A stretch of DNA of 64,000 nucleotides from Incurvaria masculella (Eukaryota > Arthropoda > Insecta > Lepidoptera > Incurvariidae). The notes under the pieces were generated by a model, which was not told where the DNA came from, searched no databases, and worked only from the letters and a program-made list of their open reading frames with translations. The position numbers were made by a program, and so were the translations under genes. The stretch covers positions 5,709,001 to 5,773,000 of the forward strand of contig OX335653.1 of assembly GCA_946894095.1 (NCBI GenBank), given 5' to 3'. Positions 58,901 to 64,000 of this stretch are shown here, one piece after another; positions within the stretch are counted from its first letter, which is position 1, and every line of letters starts with the position of its first letter.

Positions 58901-59799
58901 GATTACCATTATAGGTTAGGTCAGTTGATACTATTTTTCACAATAACAATGTTTTTTTTCTAATGTCTCCTCCAATTATTTTTAAAATCTTTAACTGTAT
59001 GTGGCTTAGCATGTCTTTGTTAAAATTTTCGACACATGAGCGGCGGCAAGTGCTGGCTTATCTCTGTCCTGTATTGTTTCACCTTTAAGCATCGTCATTG
59101 ACCACTTCGTGTGACAGCTATATGTTTACAAGTATAATCAAAATGAAAGCTTTCATTGTTCTTAACTTTTTTGTACATTGTTTTTTATTGTTTTTTTGTA
59201 CATAGTTTGTACTTTGGCTCAATTGATGTCTGCTAGCTTATCCCGACACAGCTACGGAAAGCAAGTTTTTCAATTAGTATTTTATGTGATTAAACTTAAT
59301 TCATTGCTGATTATTCTCTCTTACATTGCAATTTTTTAAAGTACCGGGGCATGGATGACTGATATTACAGCAATTTCATGATTTAGCCACCCCATTCTCT
59401 AACGATAGGTGCTTAGGTAGCCATGCAAAAATCTTACTTTCTTTGAGCACTTTTCCATTGCCATCTTTCTTCAAAGCAGCGGTACCAACTCCAGCGGGAT
59501 GAACCCTTCCATTTATAGGCATGGGGACCTAGTTTTTCATGGTTCTTAAAATGTACCTGTATGTAATTGTAAATAAATTATCCAGTCCCATCCCAAGTAA
59601 TCCATCTCAACTGGTATTGTGCGGTGTTTCTGCCTAAATATACGATTGCAACGATAGATCACAGATGAGAATGGACACAAGTGGGTCGAGCTCAAGGGAG
59701 GCATGTGGTGAGGTGGTGTGTCGTATTGCAGGCAGTGACCGCGGCGCCGGGGAGCCCTCCTCCGAGAGCCGAACGCGCTCGCACTCGCTGAGCCGGTGA
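42434..59799 (+). CDS. Doa: Doa LAMMER/CLK kinase gene, exon E isoform (joined exons)
   Basis: Exons: 42434-43942, 44784-44865, 45429-45495, 47522-47635, 51639-51729, 52478-52657, 53764-53896, 55187-55331, 56207-56312, 57498-57645, 59732-59799. They total 2643 nt, giving 880 residues plus a stop, with every splice phase compatible. The kinase contains, in order, [13 protein letters not shown] with the ATP-binding Lys, EINVLEKL (helix C), HTDLKPEN (catalytic Asp), [26 protein letters not shown] and EHLAMMER, the family hallmark. LAMMER kinases phosphorylate SR splicing factors and other proteins on Ser/Thr, with autophosphorylation on Tyr, mainly in the nucleus; long isoforms can be cytoplasmic. 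In Drosophila, several Doa promoters give isoforms with different N-termini, which fits the upstream exons A, RS/H, B and perhaps C and D. The N-terminal exon E is disordered and alanine-rich. Confidence 0.92.
44445..44712 (+). repeat. Simple GC-rich repeats before exon F
   Basis: A (GACCC)n run lies at about 44493-44516, and a GTGCG/GTGCT-type run at about 44640-44705. The second ends about 75 bp upstream of the exon F acceptor and might affect splicing or RNA structure. Confidence 0.8.
44784..44865 (+). CDS. Doa: Doa exon F: linker into the kinase domain
   Basis: Acceptor CCCGCAG before 44784 (phase 0); 27 codons plus one nucleotide. It encodes [20 protein letters not shown] then GYVMGAR and the first base of Tyr. 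The DD-x-x-GHL-Y phrase directly precedes the kinase domain in LAMMER kinases, so this is the common exon that all upstream exons must join. The donor (GAT followed by GTTCGT) is weak, but phase 1 fits exactly with the next exon to give RYKIVD. Confidence 0.85.
45429..45495 (+). CDS. Doa: Doa exon G: glycine-rich loop
   Basis: Acceptor CCTTGCAG, donor GTGAGT. It encodes [20 protein letters not shown] then LE and part of Met; GEGTFGKV is the nucleotide-binding loop. Confidence 0.96.
45820..46672 (-). mobile_element. Two SINE fragments in a Doa intron
   Basis: About 45820-45965 is a body fragment. About 46460-46672 carries a 5S-type head in reverse orientation (AGGTCACCCATCTAGAACCC). Both are degraded. 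The intron 45496-47521 otherwise shows no gene. Confidence 0.6.
47522..47635 (+). CDS. Doa: Doa exon H: ATP-binding lysine and helix C
   Basis: Acceptor TTTCAG, donor GTGAGT. It encodes [20 protein letters not shown] and [23 protein letters not shown] contains the invariant Lys; E in EINVLEKL is the helix-C Glu partner. Confidence 0.96.
48242..48379. repeat. Hairpin MITE, ~50-bp arms
   Basis: GTTACTAATAAACCCAGAT at the left is inverted at the right end (ATCTGGGTTTATTAGTAAC). The pairing continues through about 50 bp per arm with a loop of about 35 bp. Confidence 0.85.
48817..49190 (+). repeat. Lepidopteran-type repeat, two tandem copies
   Basis: GGTACCCGGCTCCGCTCGGG occurs at about 48824 and again at about 49022, each followed by CCTTTTGGACTGAT- or GTTTTGGACTGAT-type sequence and ending in a TTAAATAAGAAA phrase. 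Repeats with such GTACCCG headings are widespread in Lepidoptera, often tied to LINE 3' ends; the exact class is uncertain. Confidence 0.6.
49300..49560 (-). mobile_element. SINE with 5S-type head, degraded
   Basis: Body phrases TGGACGGAAAACATGGACA and GGTTCGACCATC, then the inverted 5S-like CGGCCACCCATTCAAACCCC. Confidence 0.6.
49911..50290 (+). pseudogene. jockey-like LINE RT C-terminal fragment
   Basis: One frame reads [20 protein letters not shown], then [20 protein letters not shown] and HGECPS, then a stop, then [20 protein letters not shown] and later [15 protein letters not shown]. This is the typical end of lepidopteran jockey/CR1-like ORF2 proteins. The internal stop marks it as dead. 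Confidence 0.8.
51132..51544 (+). mobile_element. pogo/Tigger-type element, internally deleted
   Basis: The inverted termini read (C/T)AGTGTAATCTCACTAA at the left and the complement TTAGTGAGATTACACTG at the right, with TA at the junctions. The interior of about 370 bp keeps only the end of a transposase frame. It ends about 95 bp before Doa exon I. Confidence 0.85.
51229..51372 (+). pseudogene. pogo-like transposase C-terminal remnant
   Basis: 47 open codons read [20 protein letters not shown] then [15 protein letters not shown] and [12 protein letters not shown] before TAA. The end QTSIKDYF fits the PCNA-interacting pattern Qxx(I/L/M)xx(F/Y)(F/Y). A PCNA-binding C-terminus is known for pogo transposase. 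The catalytic domain is missing. Confidence 0.75.
51639..51729 (+). CDS. Doa: Doa exon I: hinge region
   Basis: Acceptor GGTTGCAG, donor GTGAGT. It encodes [20 protein letters not shown] then [11 protein letters not shown], the beta4-hinge region typical of CLK kinases. It ends in phase 0. Confidence 0.96.
52478..52657 (+). CDS. Doa: Doa exon J: catalytic loop
   Basis: Acceptor ATTGCAG, donor GTATGT; exactly 60 codons, phase 0 at both ends. It encodes [20 protein letters not shown], then the loop [11 protein letters not shown] with the catalytic Asp, then the CLK-specific stretch [16 protein letters not shown]. Three tandem partial copies follow in the next intron. This copy alone has the N-terminal [14 protein letters not shown] portion and a normal acceptor, so it is the default exon. 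Confidence 0.95.
52713..52847 (+). pseudogene. Doa: Exon J copy 2 (possible alternative exon)
   Basis: 45 open codons ([20 protein letters not shown] then [19 protein letters not shown]) from a possible TAG acceptor to a GTATGT donor, phase 0 at both ends. It lacks the first 15 residues of exon J and the acceptor has a poor pyrimidine tract. The stop TAG in the extended frame is at the acceptor itself. Confidence 0.5.
52903..53037 (+). pseudogene. Doa: Exon J copy 3 (possible alternative exon)
   Basis: 45 open codons with HTDLKPEN intact and a GTATGT donor. The acceptor position has AAG, with no upstream stop. D instead of E appears at DSDYDV. Confidence 0.5.
53093..53227 (+). pseudogene. 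Doa: Exon J copy 4 (possible alternative exon)
   Basis: 45 open codons with HTDLKPEN intact, but LDSDYE has become LHSNYD; donor GTATGT. It is the most diverged copy and shares the TNTKK end with exon J rather than the SKN of copies 2 and 3. Confidence 0.5.
53375..53590 (+). mobile_element. SINE body fragment in a Doa intron
   Basis: CGCCTGGGTTAGTACCATCA and GATCCTGGCATGGGACCTAA match the shared SINE body, forward orientation, head lost. Confidence 0.65.
53764..53896 (+). CDS. Doa: Doa exon K: DFG and activation segment
   Basis: Acceptor TTTCAG, donor GTACGT. It encodes [20 protein letters not shown] then [20 protein letters not shown] and EVIL. DFG binds Mg; the RHYRAPEV end is the substrate-recognition segment. 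The frame's extension to 54198 is intronic repeat. Confidence 0.96.
54160..54410 (+). repeat. Dispersed repeat (partner at 22640-22940)
   Basis: Shares GGGAGTAAAAAACCCGG-like, ATAAAATTTCTTAA and TTTTGGTCTCACCCGTCAGT phrases with the other copy. Part of the preceding segment (53960-54110) also recurs at 56745-56900. Confidence 0.65.
55187..55331 (+). CDS. Doa: Doa exon L: LAMMER motif
   Basis: Acceptor TTTCAG, donor GTATGC. It encodes [20 protein letters not shown] then [20 protein letters not shown] and [21 protein letters not shown] is the family signature. Confidence 0.97.
55339..55714 (-). mobile_element. SINE with tRNA-type head, right after exon L
   Basis: Starts 8 bp downstream of the exon L boundary with TTTTTTATATGCAACCTGGC and ends at the head CTAGGCTACGCGCC. 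Its insertion is close enough to the donor to be a recent constraint on splicing. A tail fragment in forward orientation follows at about 55785-55870. Confidence 0.8.
56207..56312 (+). CDS. Doa: Doa exon M: C-lobe insert
   Basis: Acceptor TTTCAG, donor GTGCGT. It encodes [20 protein letters not shown] then [16 protein letters not shown], the CLK-specific C-lobe segment. Confidence 0.96.
56390..56665 (-). mobile_element. SINE with 5S-type head, degraded
   Basis: Body phrases ATGTCAGGACCTCCCTTACG and AATGCGATGATATGCC, then the inverted 5S-like ACACATCCAGAACTCGATCG. Confidence 0.6.
56944..57382 (+). repeat. TTAA-flanked MITE (family 2), copy 5
   Basis: TTAAGGTGGGCCTTCCCG to GGGAAGGGCCACCTTAA, about 115 bp before Doa exon N. 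Partly deleted inside. Confidence 0.9.
57498..57645 (+). CDS. Doa: Doa exon N: end of kinase domain
   Basis: Acceptor GTGCAG, donor GTACGT. It encodes [20 protein letters not shown] then [20 protein letters not shown] and [10 protein letters not shown]. The [17 protein letters not shown] phrase closes kinase subdomain XI. Confidence 0.96.
58195..58540 (+). repeat. GGGTTCCGT-type lepidopteran repeat with (CCGT)n
   Basis: AGGGTTCCGTACCCAAAGGG, AAACGGAACCCTATTAC, about ten CCGT units (58279-58322), CACAGGGCTGTATCTCAG and the terminal GAGTCCGACTCGCACTTGG are a familiar, very common interspersed repeat of Lepidoptera; its class is not settled here. Confidence 0.75.
59343..59545 (-). mobile_element. 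SINE body fragment
   Basis: GGGGCATGGATGACTGATAT, GCGGTACCAACTCCAGCGGG and GGGGACCTAGTTTTTCATGG match the shared SINE body in reverse orientation. Confidence 0.6.
59732..59799 (+). CDS. Doa: Doa exon O: C-terminal tail and stop
   Basis: Acceptor TATTGCAG. It encodes [20 protein letters not shown] then R and TGA. The short Ser/Arg-rich tail after the kinase domain is plausible for a CLK protein; splice phase fits. Confidence 0.88.
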
Positions 59800-60290
59800 G
59801 AGGAGGCGCGCGCCGCACACCGCGCCAACGCCGCGCGCTAGTGTCGCGTCGCCCGCCGCTGTGTCGAGCGCTAGTGTCGCGCCGCCCGCTTGCGTGTCAC
59901 CCTGCACTAGGTCGCCCCTTAGTGTCGCGCCGTCTGTTAGTGTGTGTCGCGCTGCCCGCCCCTATCAGTTGCGTTCCCACTCGGACTGGACTATTTTGTT
60001 CGCTAAGACAAAACTTAGGTTAATGTTTAAATATAATTTGTCTCTCATGCAAGGGGTAAGCTTCGCAGAGTCGTCGGTCGCCGACTGCAGTGCCTAGACT
60101 TGTGAGATAGAAGTTTGGAGCTCGGACTGCGTGCTGTGGGGTCCCGGCACCCCTTGCGTTGTTGAAAGTGATATGAACTCGTCTGTACCGAAGCTATCAA
60201 CAGAATAATTAATTTGAATTTGTGATCAGGACTTCTCAATTTGTATTTATAAACTATTATCAAAAAATAAAGACTGTTCGTCTGAACCAC
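59800..60290 (+). other. Doa: Doa 3' UTR
   Basis: GC-rich at first with repeated CGCGCCGCCCGC-like and AGTGTCGCG phrases, then AT-rich. A polyadenylation signal AATAAA lies at 60266-60271 and probably marks the transcript end about 20 bp later. Confidence 0.65.
60266..60271 (+). terminator. Doa: Polyadenylation signal for Doa
   Basis: AATAAA about 470 bp after the stop codon, the first canonical signal on the + strand in this UTR. Confidence 0.6.
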
Positions 60291-60634
60291 TGCTTTTCAT
60301 TTTAAATCTATTGACAATGAGGGATGGCCTAAGTAAAAGAATATTATATTCAAACAGAACATTAGGGTAAAGATAGGGTTGGATTTCGTGGTTTAATCAT
60401 TGACGTTTTTATCAATAGCATCAATAGTCTTACACAACTATTAATTAAGTCAATGTATTTTGAACTGTTATGTATTTCCTTCAACTTGCATACTTTTGTC
60501 AATTTCCTACTCTAGTTTTTGATCATAACCACTTATCTCTTGGTTTGATTACATTAGGCAAAGTGTAAATCTGTGGGTTGTAGTACAACATTTATTATTG
60601 AAATACATGAAGGGTAACTCTTATTTTATTGTAT

Positions 60635-60782
60635 GCGATGGTACCAACCTGGATGGGATTGACACCAGTTACGGCCAGGTTCAGATGGATCAGGCTCCAT
60701 TTAAAAAAAACTCGACCGCACCTAGAGTTTGACCCTGTATTATCGAACGGCAAGGCGTCGCGCCACTTGGCTACCTAGGCTG
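60635..60782 (-). mobile_element. SINE fragment with 5S-type head
   Basis: GCGATGGTACCAACCTGGAT, then a diverged 5S-like head ending GCCACTTGGCTACCTAGGCT. Confidence 0.55.
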
Positions 60783-62387
60783 CCATAGATTTCTCAGCCG
60801 GGTCATAGCATAAATTCAATCAACAAATAAAAACCATTAAATTCATTGAATCACATTTATTCAAAATATACAAAATAAATAAAATACCATTCTCAATATT
60901 TCGATTCCACAACTAGGTCCTGTACCCAATTCCAATAAATTATGAAGAATCGAATGTCTAACTACTGGTCAGAAATAATGTTAAGAGTCCCTATTTTGCC
61001 AATATAAAATATTTCATTCCCAATATACAGGCGAGTAAACATCTACTAAATTCGTTTCAGGAGACGATTGAAGAATGAAGAAATAGAGGTCCTTATACAA
61101 CCCTGGCAGCCAAAATTAATTACATGTGTAATTAATTAGTGTCATTAATTATTGGTAATGAATTGATAGTTATCAATGAATTAACCGATAAATACATTTA
61201 AAATGAGAACATGTTTTGCTGTTATGCATTATTATTTGATAGATGCTAGAAGTTGTATATTTTCCAACATTTCAGATATTTTTTATAATAATCGTCTGAA
61301 GACGGCAGTGGTTAAATTTTATAAATAAAAAAAATTAAAGAAATTAAAGATCTTTAAAATGCATCTTCTCGCAACCATGAGGTGTAATGCCAAATTTAAT
61401 TATTCCAGAAATATCTGGACATATATCCCATATCCTAAAAAATTAAAACGAATCAAATTCATAAATGGAAGTAATATATTATAAATTGCTCATAATGTTA
61501 GTGCCATATCATGTTTTGCAATAATTCATAGCCATTAGCGTACCTACCTACATATACCTACTTTCAACTTCTTTGAAGATAAAATAGAAGATTACATCAA
61601 ATTTTCACTTTTTTTAATATGCTCATACATTTTAAGTTTTAAACATTCAACTGACACACGAATACTTGTCTCGATTATCTATACATTTTATCTCAAAGAA
61701 AGCTCGTATTTCCTGTTTAGACCATGATTTGGACAGATCTTTGCTATCATAGTCCAATGAAATTAAAGAATGTTACTTGTCCAACCGCAACTTGGTCCCT
61801 TAGGGTGAGCACCGAAATGTGTGCGTATTCTGTTACCACCTTAGCTACCCTGGTCCGAATTTTACCTTTCGCTGCTATTTATTTAAAAAAAGCAGCGACT
61901 CCGCATACAAGAGAACAGAGCTATGCAACATTTTGAGAGTGTTTAACATGGAGAGGAAAGTAATTTTAATCTTTATTAACTCGCATTTTGTATAAATGCT
62001 CTGTTCATTCTCTGAATAAATATCGGACTTGCACATTTTAGTTAGCATGGCCATAACACAAAACCCAGACCAGGGCATCTGTCAAGTTCTGACGCATTGC
62101 ATGTTTTCAGTGTTGCTACAGCAATCTGGTTGCAATTGTTTCGGTGCTGAGGGGGCCCAGTGCGCTGGGTGTGTGTAAGCAGCGATTCAGTAGAGAGGAA
62201 CGATTATGGAAGTAAAGGCTGGCGGGGCGCTGTTAAGGAGCCAATTGCCTGATTTGTTCGGAAGCTTTTGAAAGATACGTTCAAGTTGTTTCTTCGTTGT
62301 TTTGGTAGGAATGAAGACCTTTTTTTGGCACAAACGTGCCTCCGATGGCCCTCGCAGCCTTTACTTCCCTAGTCTGCAGGCAGGGGT
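60783..62387 (-). other. Doa-Men intergenic region, probable Men 3' UTR
   Basis: AT-rich with no gene seen. The - strand Men stop is at 62388; TTTATT at about 61973 is a possible - strand AATAAA signal, so the proximal few hundred bases are probably Men 3' UTR. Confidence 0.45.
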
Positions 62388-62542
62388 CTACATGGGCGTG
62401 ACGGAGGGCAGCGTGTGCGCGGGCGCCGTGTCGCGCGGCCAGGAGTACACGCTGGGAAGCGCCGGCGCGTAGTGGAAGTCGTACATCTGCGCGCGGATAA
62501 ACTCCTCCTTTTCCAGCGGCTCCGGGAACACCGAGGCCTTGT
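62388..62542 (-). CDS. Men: NADP-malic enzyme, last coding exon
   Basis: On the - strand the acceptor GATTGCAG precedes an exon that completes a split Asp codon and encodes KASVFPEPLEKEEFIRAQMY then DFHYAPALPSVYSWPRDTAP, AHTLPSVTPM and TAG. The phrase YPEP/FPEP..KE.FIRAQ.Y is typical of the C-terminus of cytosolic malic enzymes, which convert malate and NADP to pyruvate, carbon dioxide and NADPH. Phase and sequence fit the exon at 63283-63406. The gene continues off the right edge. Confidence 0.9.
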
Positions 62543-63282
62543 CTGCAATCATAAAATATACTCAGGGCGTGGCATTTCTCTCTTGTTGAGTGTTAAAATA
62601 TCAACACCACAATGTTTTTATAGGTCGAAACTCTTTTCTTTCGAAGTGTTCTGGCATGATTGACTGGTCAATAAAATAATATTTTTCGACCAGCTTTCAA
62701 GCGTGTTCTTCTCGTCAAATGCATTTTGTTTCACGTTAACTTAAAAATGTACACCTCTATAAATTACAAAGATAGAGTGCACGTCACACTCCTTCCCAAT
62801 ATGTCTGTTGCAAAGTAAACTTGTTAATGCAAAAGCAATTTCTTCAGAATCCGGTTACCAAAATTATTATTATGATCTGATATATATATATTTATAATTT
62901 TGATTTGATTTGATCTGAGCTGAATTTGGTACTGACGTTGTGTGAATGCACTAGAGCAGGGGTCATGTAGTCATGGTCCCCTTGCGAGATTTCAAAATGA
63001 TTATGGATCCCTTCGGAACTCACTTGAAGGGAAATAATCGTTAAAACACTCCTTTTTATTTATTACCACAGATGAAGTAAAGATACGTATTTTTGCAGCG
63101 CGTTTTGTTTTGAACTGTAAACTATTACAGTGCTTCAGACTTATAGGTCCCAGAAACTAACTTAGCTATGCAGAAGGGGTTCCCTTCTTATTATTTGCCG
63201 GTACCTGTACACACACACATACAGTTTGCAGCTACCACTGCAATCAAGGCTCGTAGGACTCGGTGACATGTGCAAGCTGTAC

Positions 63283-63406
63283 CTGTCCTGTACGCGCGCT
63301 CGACCACCCGCTTGGCGATCTTGACGGAGCAGTCCTTGATGTCCTCGAGCGGAGGGTAGATGCTGCCGCGCGCCAAGTCCGCCGGTGTCACGATATCCGC
63401 CAACGC
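63283..63406 (-). CDS. Men: NADP-malic enzyme, penultimate exon
   Basis: Acceptor TTCGCAG, donor GTACAG on the - strand. 41 codons plus one nucleotide encode ALADIVTPADLARGSIYPPL then EDIKDCSVKIAKRVVERAYR and T. The RGSIYPPL-x-x-I segment is a conserved block near the end of malic enzymes. Upstream exons with the NADP-binding and catalytic parts lie beyond the window. Convergent with Doa. Confidence 0.94.
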
Positions 63407-63437
63407 CTGCGAACAAACGCCACGGATTGCTTACTGT

Positions 63438-63551
63438 GACAATCGGCTAGTTTTGGCTTTGTAAAGCGTCATATCTCTCGCACGTAGTAGATACTGAGTA
63501 ATAGCATGTGACAGCGATGACACTCTACAAAGCCGAAACTAGCCGATTGTC
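63438..63551. repeat. Men: Hairpin MITE in a Men intron
   Basis: GACAATCGGCTAGTTTTGGC at the left is mirrored by GCCGAAACTAGCCGATTGTC at the right; arms of about 34 bp and a loop of about 45 bp. It lies 31 bp upstream of the penultimate Men exon in transcription direction, close to its acceptor. Confidence 0.9.
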
Positions 63552-63789
63552 TCTTTCCAACGTCTGATATGCATTATTTATGGGCACTAAAACTTGTGAG
63601 AATTTAGGTTTTAAAGGGACCAAAAACAAGGTCATGTGTTTTGCTCTGACAAGTTTCATAGATGTTTAATCCCGATAGGTTAAAATGTTTTGCCCCAATA
63701 AATATCATTATTTTTATGACCATAACATTTCAATAACATTTTGCCCTTGTGAGAAGTAATAATGATCAGAACAGCTGAGTAGCAAGCAT

Positions 63790-63915
63790 AGACAAAGGAT
63801 AGTAGGGATAGACTGCTAACCTCATACAACGTACAAAACTCGCTGAATATTGCTTATTTTCGCTGATACTAAGACATTTCTAACCAGCGCCATCTCCCGT
63901 CACTGCTAGAACTAG
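63790..63915 (+). repeat. Dispersed repeat, copy 2 (partner at 8662)
   Basis: GCGCCATCTCCCGTCACT and flanks match 8662-8770. Confidence 0.7.
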
Positions 63916-64000
63916 TTACACCGTCATTAAACCAAGCTTGATTTCAAATTTATTATTTATAAATTATTTTGTATTTTAACTAAACACTAACAGTCGTATT

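Overview
The window looks like one piece of a lepidopteran (moth or butterfly) nuclear genome. Reasons: intron-rich genes with GT-AG boundaries, an AT-rich background with GC-rich first exons, a mariner with a D,D34D catalytic triad, a short TTAGG-type telomeric array, and many short interspersed repeats of kinds common in Lepidoptera. The species cannot be named from sequence alone.

The main gene is Doa (Darkener of apricot), a LAMMER/CLK-type dual-specificity protein kinase, on the + strand. Ten kinase exons between 44784 and 59799 splice without any frame error and contain the glycine loop, the invariant lysine, [14 protein letters not shown] and the EHLAMMER motif. Upstream, over more than 40 kb, lie several GC-rich coding exons on the same strand whose ends fit the kinase splice phase: A (1111-2282), an RS/H-rich exon (24122-24254), B (24629-26608), C (32994-33185), D (34060-34218) and E (42434-43942). 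I read them as alternative 5' exons that put different disordered N-termini on one kinase. E is the best supported: joined to the kinase exons it gives exactly 880 codons plus a stop. The RS/H-rich exon accepts the phase-2 end of exon A. C and D are tentative.

The most unusual feature is inside the kinase. The exon that carries the catalytic loop (52478-52657) is followed by three tandem partial copies (52698-53267, units of about 190 bp). Each keeps an open 45-codon body and its own GTATGT donor.

At the right edge, on the - strand and convergent with Doa, are the last two coding exons of an NADP-dependent malic enzyme gene (Men).

Most of the rest is intron and transposable-element debris. 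It includes a mariner with an intact transposase frame (about 11100-12362), a pogo/Tigger-type deletion derivative that keeps a transposase C-terminus with a PCNA-binding-like motif (51132-51544), RTE-like and jockey-like LINE fragments, five copies of a TTAA-flanked MITE family, a second MITE family that begins the window as a head-to-head pair, a hairpin element with a tRNA-Thr pseudogene at its centre (18890-19101), and many SINE copies whose shared body carries either a tRNA-like head or a 5S rRNA-like head.
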